Source: Kribbella pratensis (GTDB lineage: Bacteria; Actinomycetota; Actinomycetes; Propionibacteriales; Kribbellaceae). Taken from it: a stretch of DNA of 64,000 nucleotides. The notes below the pieces were generated by a model. The model had not been told where the DNA came from. It saw nothing but the letters and a program-made list of their open reading frames with translations, and searched no databases. The DNA is taken from assembly GCF_004365355.1 (NCBI RefSeq), contig NZ_SODP01000004.1, positions 62,001-126,000 of the forward strand, given 5' to 3'. Below, in pieces: positions 41,163 to 48,818 of the stretch. Each line of letters begins with the position of its first letter. The stretch's first letter is position 1. The position numbers were made by a program, and so were the translations under genes.

Positions 41163-41902
41163 CCACCACACCGCTGGTTCCCGCACCACCGGCACGTCGT
41201 TCCTGGAGCGGCTGGCGCACCCTGCTCGTCGTCGTGGGTGGCCTGTTCGCGATGGTCAGCGTCATCCTGTTCGCGATCGGCGGCTTCGGGCTCTGGGCCC
41301 AGCACCAGCGCGACGGCAACGGATACTTCACCGCGGGACCGGAACGCCTCACCACCAGTTCGTACGCGCTGTCGGCTCCGTCGCTCGACATCGGCGGCGC
41401 CGGTCCGGATGCGCTCTACACCGACGATTTCCTCGGCGACATCCGGATGGACTTCGCGTCGAAGAGGCCCGGTACGGCGGTGTTCGTCGGCATCGGTCCG
41501 GCGGCCGACGTCACGGCATACCTGAACGGTGTCGGGCACGACGAGATCGCGGACTTCGACGTCGATCCCGTCAAGCTCTCCACCACGACCAAGGCGGGAG
41601 ACGAGCCGTCCGCCGCTCCGGCCTCGCAGTCCTTCTGGGTTGCCTCCGCCACCGGCACCGGACCCAGCACACTGACCTGGAACACCCGCGGCGGCGACTG
41701 GTCCGTCGTGATCATGAACGCCGACGGCTCGCGGAACGTCGCCGTCGACCTGAGCGTCGGCGGCACCCTGCCCGCCGTCGAGGGCATCACGGCCGGCGCG
41801 CTCGTCGGCGCCGTCGTACTGCTGATCATCGGGGCCGCCGCCATCGTGGCAGCGATCGTCACCCGGCGCGACGCGCGGACCGGCGAGCGAAGGGTTACCT
41901 AA
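41159..41902 (+). CDS. Bitopic membrane protein, unknown function, coupled to the CPBP protease
   Basis: A 247-residue protein with one membrane helix near residues 20-48 (LLVVVGGLFAMVSVILFAIG), an outer beta-rich domain of about 160 residues (DIGGAGPDALYTDDFLGDIR, WNTRGGDWSVVIMNADGS) and a second helix near 215-235 followed by a basic tail. The ATG overlaps the protease stop (ATGA), so translation is coupled and the two may work together, for example as substrate or partner. I do not recognise a named family. Confidence 0.75.
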   Translation: MTTTPLVPAPPARRSWSGWRTLLVVVGGLFAMVSVILFAIGGFGLWAQHQRDGNGYFTAGPERLTTSSYALSAPSLDIGGAGPDALYTDDFLGDIRMDFASKRPGTAVFVGIGPAADVTAYLNGVGHDEIADFDVDPVKLSTTTKAGDEPSAAPASQSFWVASATGTGPSTLTWNTRGGDWSVVIMNADGSRNVAVDLSVGGTLPAVEGITAGALVGAVVLLIIGAAAIVAAIVTRRDARTGERRVT

Positions 41903-41919
41903 CAACTTAGGGTCGGGGT

Positions 41920-43140
41920 ATGTCGGACGAGCCTGTGTTGCAGATCCCGTTTGATGATGCGTTTCGGTTTGATCCCTCACCGACCTTCGCCGAGCTGCGG
42001 GAATCACGTCCCGTGGCTCGGGTGCGGACGCTGGCAGGCGCCGAGGTGTGGCTGGTGACGCGGTACGACGATGTGAAGCTCGTGCTGGCGGATCCGCGGT
42101 TCTCGCGGGCTGCGGTGGTGAAGCAGGGAGCGCCGCGGGTGGCGCTGGCCAAGCCGATGCCGAACAGTCTGACCACGACCGATCCGCCGGAGCACACCAG
42201 GCTGCGAAGGTTGGTGGTGCCAACGTTCGCGCACCGGAAGATCGAGCGGACCCGGCCGTGGGTGGCGGAGCTGTCGGCGCAGCTGGCCGAGGATGTCGCG
42301 CGTGCCGGTGACGGTGCCGACATCCGCCAGCTCGTCGCGTTGCCGTTGCCGATCCAGGTGATCTGCCAGCTGCTCGGCGTACCGTATGCGGATCGTGCGC
42401 AGTTCCGCGAGTGGACCGAGCTCGGGTACAGCATGAAGATGGCCGAGAAGGACCTGGTCGAGGACGCGATGACCAACCTGACGGCGTACATCGAGGACCT
42501 GGTCACGAGGAAGCTGGCGAACACCGACCAGCCCGCCGAGGACCTGCTCGACGAGCTGGTGCGAGCCCGCGAGGAGGGCGATCGGCTCAGCCAGGAAGAG
42601 CTGATCGCGTTCGGCGTGAACCTGCTGGTCGCCGGTCACGAGACGTCGGCGAACCAGATCTCGAGCTGCGTCGCGACGTTGCTGCGCTGGCCGGAGAACT
42701 GGGCCCGGCTCGTCGAAGAGCCCGAGCTGGTCCCGACCGCGATCGAGGAGCTGCTGCGCTTCAACCGCTTCAGCGAGGTCGGTCAGCTTCGGGTCGCGGT
42801 CGAGGACATCGAGCTGCACGGCGTACAGATCAAGGCCGGCGAGGGCGTGATGGCCGCGCTCAACTCGGCCAACCGGGACCCTCGGGCGTACGACGCGCCG
42901 GACGAGCTCCGCGTGGATCGGCCGGACAACAAGCACTTGTCGTTCGGCTTCGGGCCGCACTTCTGCCTCGGCGCCCAGCTGGCGCGGATCGAGCTGCAGG
43001 AATCGTTGCTGGCGCTCGTACGCCGCTTCCCGCGGATGAGCCTCGCGAAGCCGGCCGAAGAACTCGAATGGCGTCGCGTGCTGGTCAGCGGTCTCGCGGA
43101 ACTGCCGGTGAACCTGGGAGGTTCACCGGCAGCCGGGTGA
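41920..43140 (+). CDS. Cytochrome P450
   Basis: A 406-residue soluble bacterial P450. The I-helix oxygen motif is LLVAGHETSANQISS, the K-helix ExxR is in AIEELLRFN, and the haem loop is FGFGPHFCLGAQLARIEL with the thiolate Cys349. The N-terminus (IPFDDAFRFDPSPTFAELRE) resembles the CYP105/CYP107-type class found with secondary metabolites, and DPPEHTRLRRLVVPTFA is the usual C-helix. It begins 17 bases after the membrane-protein gene and may be in that operon. No ferredoxin or biosynthetic gene is adjacent, so the substrate is open. Confidence 0.93.
   Translation: MSDEPVLQIPFDDAFRFDPSPTFAELRESRPVARVRTLAGAEVWLVTRYDDVKLVLADPRFSRAAVVKQGAPRVALAKPMPNSLTTTDPPEHTRLRRLVVPTFAHRKIERTRPWVAELSAQLAEDVARAGDGADIRQLVALPLPIQVICQLLGVPYADRAQFREWTELGYSMKMAEKDLVEDAMTNLTAYIEDLVTRKLANTDQPAEDLLDELVRAREEGDRLSQEELIAFGVNLLVAGHETSANQISSCVATLLRWPENWARLVEEPELVPTAIEELLRFNRFSEVGQLRVAVEDIELHGVQIKAGEGVMAALNSANRDPRAYDAPDELRVDRPDNKHLSFGFGPHFCLGAQLARIELQESLLALVRRFPRMSLAKPAEELEWRRVLVSGLAELPVNLGGSPAAG
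43104..43130. terminator. Stem-loop inside the end of the P450 gene
   Basis: GCCGGTGAACCT (43104-43115) pairs perfectly with AGGTTCACCGGC (43119-43130) around a GGG loop. It lies within the last twelve codons of the P450 gene and beside the convergent stop at 43142, so it can serve both genes. Confidence 0.65.
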
Positions 43141-43141
43141 A

Positions 43142-44680
43142 TCAGTTCTGCGAAACCAGTACGACGCCGTGCTCGGCCTGGTACTGCTCGATATACCTGC
43201 GCGCCATCGGTTCACTGCACGCGATCGCATCGGCGATCTTCTTGGCGGTGAGTTCACCGCGCTCCGGCCCCCAGTCGGACAGCAACGCGTACGCCCGCGT
43301 CCGCCTCTTCTCCAGCAGCGTCGGCTCCGGCTTGTCCTCCTCCGGCTCCGCAACGACAACGGGCTCCGGGTCGGGCAGCACCGGCTCGACCTTCGGGGTG
43401 GTGATGAGTGCCGGCGGTTGCGGGTCGGCCGGGACGGCGAACGGCGACGGCGGCTTCGGCTTCTCCACCAGCGGTTCGGCCTTCGGCTGCGGGGCGAACG
43501 GCTTGAGGCTGCTCGACGTACCGTTCACGACGTGCTGCGGTTCGCTCTCGTCCTCGACGACGACCGCCTCGGACACGTTCCCGCTGTCGGTGGGGTCCTG
43601 GTCGACGATCGCCATCAGCTCACCGGTCCAGGCGTCGTCGTCACGCAGTCCTACCCCGGTGCCGTCCGCCCGTCGCGGCTGACCACCTTCGAGCACCCAG
43701 ACCGCGGCCGGCACGGCCGGAGCCTCCTCGGGCTCGGGCGGTGGCGAGATCGCCTTGGTCAGCTTGCTGGTGATGACCTCGTAGTTGATCCGCTCCTCGA
43801 GCATCCCGGCCAGCCGGTCCGGGTCGTACGTCGTCTCGGCGATCTTCGCCAGCCGCTCGTCCTGGTGCTCGGACCGGATGTACTCCGCGACGGTGCCGGC
43901 GATCGCCTCGCGACGACTCCGGTTGCGGATCTGGTGCTGGGCCGCACGCAGGCTCTCGTACAGCCCGTAGCCGTGCTCGATCGCCAGTGACCGCGCGAGC
44001 CAGGTGACCCGCGGTTCGCGGGCCCACTGCACGACGCCGTACACCGGACCGGTCTCGCGCATCTGGCCGGCACGGCGCAGCGCGTCACGACGACGGGCCG
44101 AGCTGTGGATCAGCCAGAGCACATACGCGAACGCGGACAGGCCGCCGAAGCCGAAGGCGAGGAACCGCTCCTCCGGCCGCCAGTGGCCGACCACGTTGAA
44201 CACGACCGCGACGAGCGCCGCGAAGAACGACATCGCGCGGTAGGCATAGGCCTGCTCACCCTTGCGCCGGCGCAGGTCGGCAAGGGCCGCGGTGGCGACA
44301 CCACCGAGCTCGAGCACCGCGACCGCCGGCGTCACGAGGATGATCTTGAGCAACGGTGAGAAGCCGTCGCTCGGCCAGGGGATGTGGGTCACGCCGGCCC
44401 AGACCTGGCCGACCAGCGCCGCGGCGGCCGCGGTCGCGTAAAAGGCGTAGGCGACTTTGTCCGCACCGGTAAGGGGTACGTTGACCAGTTCGCCAGTACT
44501 GGTGCTGCTGGTGTTCTCCTGCAAGACGTGCACTCCTGACCGGTTTGGGCTCTCCGGCAGTTCGTCGGGTGGGTGGAACGGCGGCCCCCATATAGCGCGC
44601 TGCACGAGGCTACCGGTTTCCGGCCCCGGAAGGGGAGGCGAATCCGGAAACGTCTCGAACCTCCCCGCAACCTGCGTCAT
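43142..44680 (-). CDS. Four-helix membrane protein with Pro/Glu-rich linker and C-terminal HTH
   Basis: A 512-residue protein of a type I cannot name with certainty. Residues ~70-215 hold four membrane helices (AYAFYATAAAAALVGQVWAG; IILVTPAVAVLELGGVATAA; FFAALVAVVFNVVG; LAFGFGGLSAFAYVLWLI) in a layout like DUF2637/SpdB transfer proteins. A basic segment (SSARRRDALRRAGQMRE) and a helical region follow, then a ~90-residue Pro/Glu/Val linker and a final ~50 residues resembling a helix-turn-helix (LTAKKIADAIACSEPMARRY). The true start may be ATG 44680 or GTG 44533. It is divergent from the kinase gene. Confidence 0.7.
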   Translation of the reverse strand: MTQVAGRFETFPDSPPLPGPETGSLVQRAIWGPPFHPPDELPESPNRSGVHVLQENTSSTSTGELVNVPLTGADKVAYAFYATAAAAALVGQVWAGVTHIPWPSDGFSPLLKIILVTPAVAVLELGGVATAALADLRRRKGEQAYAYRAMSFFAALVAVVFNVVGHWRPEERFLAFGFGGLSAFAYVLWLIHSSARRRDALRRAGQMRETGPVYGVVQWAREPRVTWLARSLAIEHGYGLYESLRAAQHQIRNRSRREAIAGTVAEYIRSEHQDERLAKIAETTYDPDRLAGMLEERINYEVITSKLTKAISPPPEPEEAPAVPAAVWVLEGGQPRRADGTGVGLRDDDAWTGELMAIVDQDPTDSGNVSEAVVVEDESEPQHVVNGTSSSLKPFAPQPKAEPLVEKPKPPSPFAVPADPQPPALITTPKVEPVLPDPEPVVVAEPEEDKPEPTLLEKRRTRAYALLSDWGPERGELTAKKIADAIACSEPMARRYIEQYQAEHGVVLVSQN

Positions 44681-44692
44681 TCAAACGACTCA

Positions 44693-44698
44693 TATCCT
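44693..44698 (+). promoter_or_regulatory. -10 element of the phosphotransferase gene
   Basis: TATCCT lies seven bases before the ATG at 44706, again the spacing expected of a leaderless message. Confidence 0.35.
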
Positions 44699-44705
44699 CG
44701 CATCC

Positions 44706-45620
44706 ATGGTCCCGTCCGTGCGCTCCCTCCCCGACCCCGGCGCCCTCGCCGCGCACCTCACCGGCCGGTACGGGCTCGGCTTCACCGGCGCCGTACTGCT
44801 CCGGTCGCTGGTCAACGACGTGTACGAGCTCGCCGGCGACGACGGCGCGCGGTACATCCTCAAGCTCTACCGGTACGACGGCCGCCATCCCGACGAGATC
44901 CGTTGGGAGACAGGGCTTTCGGCCCATCTGCGGTCGGCCGGCGTACTCGTTCCGTCGGTGCTTCCGCTGCTCGACGGTGATACGGTCGGGCTGCTCGAGA
45001 CGCCGGAAGGGCCCCGCACGTTCACCCTCTCGTCGTACGTCGAGGGGAGCAAGCCGGAGCGGCCGTTCACCGACGGGTTGTACGCCGCCTTCGGTGCGCA
45101 ACTCGCCGCATTCCACAATGCCGCCGGCAACTACACGTCGCCGTACTTCCGGCGGCCGGCCGATGTCGTCCATCGGCTCGACGAACCGCTCGAGCAGATT
45201 CTCGCCGTGGACAACTCGGAGGAAAACCTGCTCCGGTCGCTGGCGGACGCAGTACGGAACAACCTCGCGCAGTACCCAAAGGCAGGAACCTGCCACGGCG
45301 ACGTCACCCTGGACAATGTTTTGTTGACCGAGCAGGGACTTCTGCTGCTCGATTTCGACCTCGCAGCAGTCGGCCCACTGGCCGCGGATTTCACCGGCGT
45401 CGCGACGACGCCGCACTGGGAGGCGTTCAAGGCCGGGTACGGCGCGATCACTGCGGAGGACGAGGCCGCGATCCCGTACCTCCAGGTTGTCGGAAGTATC
45501 TTCAACCTGCGCTTCCACCTCGTCGACAAGCCGCGATTCCGCGGTACGGAGTCAAGAGCCGAGGGGTGGGCGGCGGCGGAGTTGGACGGGCTGCGCGCGG
45601 CGGCCGCAGTACTGCTGTGA
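44706..45620 (+). CDS. APH-family phosphotransferase
   Basis: A 304-residue kinase of the aminoglycoside/choline phosphotransferase superfamily. The nucleotide lysine is in YILKLYRYDG, the catalytic loop is GTCHGDVTLDNVLL with Asp and Asn, and the metal-binding Asp is in LLLLDFDLAAVGP. Such proteins phosphorylate small hydroxylated molecules (sugars, choline, homoserine, or drugs). Without a closer match a resistance role should not be assumed. A perfect palindrome spans its stop codon. Confidence 0.85.
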   Translation: MVPSVRSLPDPGALAAHLTGRYGLGFTGAVLLRSLVNDVYELAGDDGARYILKLYRYDGRHPDEIRWETGLSAHLRSAGVLVPSVLPLLDGDTVGLLETPEGPRTFTLSSYVEGSKPERPFTDGLYAAFGAQLAAFHNAAGNYTSPYFRRPADVVHRLDEPLEQILAVDNSEENLLRSLADAVRNNLAQYPKAGTCHGDVTLDNVLLTEQGLLLLDFDLAAVGPLAADFTGVATTPHWEAFKAGYGAITAEDEAAIPYLQVVGSIFNLRFHLVDKPRFRGTESRAEGWAAAELDGLRAAAAVLL

Positions 45621-45629
45621 GTTCACAGC
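45614..45629. repeat. 16-bp perfect palindrome at the kinase stop codon
   Basis: GCTGTGA-GT-TCACAGC includes the TGA stop and lies 55 bp before the histidine-kinase start. It may be a short terminator or a regulator site. Confidence 0.45.
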
Positions 45630-45683
45630 CAGGTGCCAGGGAACGTGGAGGCTGCTTGAGGGCTGGCGGCACATGCTGGGGGC

Positions 45684-47090
45684 ATGCGGGTTGCGGCGCG
45701 GTCGTTGAGTGTGCGGGTCGCGGCGGCGATGGTGGTGCTGGTTGCGGTGGTGAGTCTCGTGATCAGCGCGCTGACGACCGCCGCGATCAGCTCGTACCTG
45801 ACCGGGCAGCTCGACGGAAAGGTGGCCGCGACCCAGGGCCGTGCGATCAACGCGCTGACGCACGGCGATCCGACCGGACCGCCGCGGGACGCTCCGCACG
45901 GACAGGACGCGGGCACGGTGACCGTATACGTCACCTCGACCGGGGCCGCGGGCAACGTGATCACCGCCGACGGCACGCTCAGCGAGCTCAGCGACCAGGC
46001 GGTCGGCGTACTCGATGACCTGACCGCCGGCCAGAACAGCACGGTCGATCTGCCGGCCCTGGGCGAGTATCGCGTGCACGCATCCAACGTCGGTTCGGTC
46101 ATGGTGATCACCGGGCTGCCGACGAAGGACATCCAGAACACCGTCAACAGCCTGATCGGCTGGGAGGTGCTCTTCGGCGGCATCGGCGTACTGACCGCGG
46201 GTTGCGTCGGTGTCTTCGTCGTACGGCGTCAGCTGCGGCCCCTGCGGCGAGTCGCCCAGACGGCCCGTGAGGTGGCCGGGCTGCCGCTAGACACCGGGGA
46301 GATCGGGGTGACCGCGCGGGTGCCGGATAAGCTGACCGACGAAGGTACGGAGGTCGGCCAGGTGGCGGTCGCTCTCAATACGCTGCTCGGTCATATGGAG
46401 AACGCACTCGACGCACGACACCGCAGTGAGCAGCAGGTACGGCAGTTCGTCGCCGATGCATCCCACGAACTCCGTACGCCGCTCACCACGATCCACGGCT
46501 ACGCGCAGCTGAGCCTCCGCCAACGCGATCCCGAGCTCTACGGGCACGCCATGGGAAAGGTCATGGTCGAGACCACCCGCATGGCGTCGTTGGTCGAGGA
46601 CCTCCTGCTGCTCGCCCGCCTGGACGCCGGCCGGCCGCTCGACCGCAGCCCGGTCGACCTGTCCCGGCTCGCCCGCGACTCGGTCACCGATGCCCAGATA
46701 GTTGCCCCCAGCCACCATTGGGAACTGGAGCTGCCATCTGACCCGATCGTGATCATCGGCGACGAGCAGCGCCTCCACCAGGTTGTCACCAACCTGCTCA
46801 CCAACGCCCGCCGCCACACCCCGGCCGGCACCACGGTCACTGTCGCAGCCAAGCTCGCCGACAACTCCGCCGTACTCACCATCCACGACGACGGCCCGGG
46901 CATCCCCGCGGACCTACTCCCGAACGTCTTCCACCGCTTCACCCGAGCCGACACCGCCCGCACCCGCACCACCGGCGGCACCGGCCTCGGCCTCTCCCTG
47001 GCCCGCTCCATCACCGAGGCCCACAACGGCACCCTCACCCTCACCTCAACCCCAGGCAACACCAACTTCACCCTGGCCCTACCTACCTAG
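45684..47090 (+). CDS. HAMP-containing sensor histidine kinase (orphan in this window)
   Basis: A 468-residue kinase with two membrane helices (VAAAMVVLVAVVSLVISALT and LFGGIGVLTAGCVGVFVV) bracketing an outer sensor of about 120 residues, then a HAMP linker (RRQLRPLRRVAQTAREVA), the HisKA box FVADASHELRTPLTTIHGYA (His261) and an ATPase domain with VVTNLLTNARRHTP, HDDGPGIP and GGTGLGLSLARS. OmpR-class regulators normally precede such kinases, but none is here; the upstream gene is a phosphotransferase. Its 3' end abuts a stretch of gene remnants. Confidence 0.9.
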   Translation: MRVAARSLSVRVAAAMVVLVAVVSLVISALTTAAISSYLTGQLDGKVAATQGRAINALTHGDPTGPPRDAPHGQDAGTVTVYVTSTGAAGNVITADGTLSELSDQAVGVLDDLTAGQNSTVDLPALGEYRVHASNVGSVMVITGLPTKDIQNTVNSLIGWEVLFGGIGVLTAGCVGVFVVRRQLRPLRRVAQTAREVAGLPLDTGEIGVTARVPDKLTDEGTEVGQVAVALNTLLGHMENALDARHRSEQQVRQFVADASHELRTPLTTIHGYAQLSLRQRDPELYGHAMGKVMVETTRMASLVEDLLLLARLDAGRPLDRSPVDLSRLARDSVTDAQIVAPSHHWELELPSDPIVIIGDEQRLHQVVTNLLTNARRHTPAGTTVTVAAKLADNSAVLTIHDDGPGIPADLLPNVFHRFTRADTARTRTTGGTGLGLSLARSITEAHNGTLTLTSTPGNTNFTLALPT

Positions 47091-47161
47091 AGCTGGGCGG
47101 TCGGGCTGCCAACGCCGCGGAGAAGAGTGTCGACAAGCTGGGTCGCGAGGGCGTCGGTGTC
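47087..47161 (-). pseudogene. Remnant of a TetR-type regulator C-terminus
   Basis: Read on the minus strand, about 25 codons end in LATQLVDTLLRGVGSPTAQL and a TAG stop overlapping the kinase stop region. The sequence resembles the last helix of a TetR regulator. No N-terminal part follows upstream, because the frame runs into the SDR remnant. Assignment from a short stretch is tentative. Confidence 0.4.
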
Positions 47162-47162
47162 G

Positions 47163-47222
47163 TCCGCCAACATCGTCGGCGCCGACTACCTCATCGACGG
47201 CGGAAGCGTGAAGACGGCCTGA
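47163..47222 (+). pseudogene. Remnant of a short-chain dehydrogenase C-terminus
   Basis: The plus strand reads SANIVGADYLIDGGSVKTA and a TGA stop. This is the common end of SDR-family reductases (NxxGxxxxxDGG). The rest of the gene is absent, and the fragment directly abuts the TetR-like remnant, as if an internal deletion joined the two. Confidence 0.6.
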
Positions 47223-47232
47223 GGGCGGATCG

Positions 47233-47308
47233 CCAGGCCATCACAATCTTCGCTTGCGAAGCACGCCCGGCGGGCGCGACCGCCGAGGGACAGATTGTGG
47301 TGGCCTGG
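47233..47308. repeat. 76-nt inverted-repeat element
   Basis: CCAGGCCATCACAATCT (47233-47249) and AGATTGTGGTGGCCTGG (47292-47308) pair over 17 bases with one mismatch. The 42-base interior contains TTCGCTTGCGAA and CGCCCGGCGGGCG small hairpins. It sits between gene remnants and may be a miniature mobile element, a REP-like unit or a structured RNA. Confidence 0.6.
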
Positions 47309-47319
47309 GGATCCGGCGT

Positions 47320-47680
47320 TCAGCCCGCCGCCAGCGCCTTGGTCACCTGGGCGGCCAGGCCGGCGGCGCCGTTGTCGTCGGACAGGCCGTCGGCTACCAG
47401 TACGGCATACCTGAAGCGGCGGTGTCGGCGGCCGGGAACGGGAGTTCTTCGAAGAAGAAGGGGGGCCGGGCAGACGGCGGCGAAGTCCTCCGAGCGGACG
47501 CGGAGCTCGTCGCGGCCTTTGCCTTGCGGGGCCAGGATCGTGCCGTTGGTGAACGCACGAGGGCCGCGCTAGAACAATCCGCCGTACCCAGCGTTCGGCC
47601 GGCCTGCCATGGTCGGGCTGCCGATCTGGATGGTGTCGCCGGACACGTTGGTCATCGCGGTCCCGTAGACCAGCACCCGA
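47320..47680 (-). pseudogene. DUF6807 (PmoA-like) protein remnant
   Basis: One minus-strand frame reads TAMTNVSGDTIQIGSPTMAG, then RPNAGYGGLF, a TAG stop at 47569-47571 where the family has Trp (GGLFWRGPRSF), then RGPRAFTNGTILAPQGKG, RSEDFAAVCPAPLLLR and RFRYAVLVADG before a TGA at 47320-47322. The stretch matches the C-terminal third of DUF6807 proteins but lacks the N-terminal ~150 residues and an internal block. Its place after the Gfo/Idh gene, in the same direction, is where intact homologues are commonly found in actinobacterial sugar operons. It is therefore a decayed last gene. Confidence 0.7.
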
Positions 47681-47692
47681 GGTTCTGCGTCG

Positions 47693-48793
47693 TCAGCTCT
47701 CCCGTTGGGATGGTTTCGTCCATGGCGCCCCGAGTTCGCTGAACAACGCCAGCTCGTCCGAGGCCCGGTCGATCCAGCCCTCGACGTCGAGGACGATCGG
47801 CCGGCGCTCAGGTCCTTCGCCTTCCCAGCGAATCAGCTCGTCCGGGATCTCGCGCGGCGGCTCCGCGACCCGCACGGCCTCGACCACCCGGGTGAAGCCA
47901 CCCGTCGCGGCCAGCGGCACATACAGCGGTACGGCGGGATCCGCCCGGTGCGCGAGCAGATTCTCCAGGAGATCCGCCCGCCCGTACTTCGTCTCGCCGA
48001 TCCGATCCGAGGCGTATTCCAGTACGGCGTCCCCCTCGGTCCCGTGCACGATCACGGCCGGCTCGAGGTGCTCCTCTGCGCACAAGGTGACCGCGATCAA
48101 GATCGTCGTACCGCGGGCAGTCACGATCCGCACCGTCGAGGTGTCGTCGGACTCGATCGGATTCGCGCGGTACAGCTCGGTCTCGACCGACCGTACGTCG
48201 TCCACGCCGGTCGACCGGTCCAGCAGCAACGCCGCCGCGGTCGCGTGGGCGAGCGGATTCGTCACCGCGCCGTCGACCACATCGACGCCGTCGAGCCGCC
48301 GCTTCCCGGCCCAGCGCGCCCGCTGGAAGTACTTCGCGGTCCGCACCCATTTGCCGACCGCACTGATCCCGCGGATCTCACCGAGCTGACCCGCGGCCAC
48401 CAGGTCGGCCAGCTTCAGCGTCGCCTCGGACGCCTGCGCCTGGAACCCGACCTGGCAGGCGCGTCCGGTCTCCGCAACCACGGCGGACAGTGCCTCGAAC
48501 TCGGCCAGCGACGCGGTCGGCGGCTTCTCCAGCAGTACGTCGGCGCCAGCTCGCATCGCCAGTTCCGCCAGCGGGACGTGCGTCTGGATCGGCGTACTGA
48601 TGATCACGACGTCGACGTCGGTTGCCGCGAGCAACGCCTCGAGGCTGTCGAAGGCGCGCACACCCTCGGTCGGGCGGGGATCGGCGACGCCCACCAGTTC
48701 GGCCCGGCCGGCCGCGGCCAGCCGGGCGACGTTACGAACATGGGAGGCGCCGTGGCCGTGGACTCCCGCCACGGCCACGCGCGGCCCCGTCAT
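47693..48793 (-). CDS. Gfo/Idh/MocA-family NAD(P)-dependent oxidoreductase
   Basis: A 366-residue dehydrogenase with an N-terminal Rossmann fold (VAVAGVHGHGASHV, VDVVIISTPIQTHVPLAELA) and the lysine motif DVLLEKPPTASLAEFEAL, then the Gfo/Idh C-terminal sheet (GKWVRTAKYFQRARWAGKRR). The missing second Gly of a perfect GxGxxG is a minor deviation. The ATG at 48793 is two codons inside the longest frame. It follows the ABC transporter genes and precedes the DUF6807 remnant, so it probably oxidises or isomerises the imported sugar. Confidence 0.88.
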   Translation of the reverse strand: MTGPRVAVAGVHGHGASHVRNVARLAAAGRAELVGVADPRPTEGVRAFDSLEALLAATDVDVVIISTPIQTHVPLAELAMRAGADVLLEKPPTASLAEFEALSAVVAETGRACQVGFQAQASEATLKLADLVAAGQLGEIRGISAVGKWVRTAKYFQRARWAGKRRLDGVDVVDGAVTNPLAHATAAALLLDRSTGVDDVRSVETELYRANPIESDDTSTVRIVTARGTTILIAVTLCAEEHLEPAVIVHGTEGDAVLEYASDRIGETKYGRADLLENLLAHRADPAVPLYVPLAATGGFTRVVEAVRVAEPPREIPDELIRWEGEGPERRPIVLDVEGWIDRASDELALFSELGAPWTKPSQRES

Positions 48794-48818
48794 CGGCAAT
48801 CAGTTGCTGTCAGCAACA

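Noticed and set aside
41920..43140. Secondary-metabolite gene cluster around the P450
   Set aside because: No synthase, NRPS, terpene cyclase or RiPP precursor is adjacent; neighbours are a protease, a membrane protein and a convergent unknown.
44706..45620. Aminoglycoside resistance gene
   Set aside because: Only the generic kinase motifs of the APH superfamily are present. Nothing links it to a specific antibiotic class.
47233..47308. tRNA gene in the inverted repeat
   Set aside because: The length is tRNA-like but there is no T-loop GGTTCRA, no anticodon arm of proper size and no CCA-compatible acceptor geometry.
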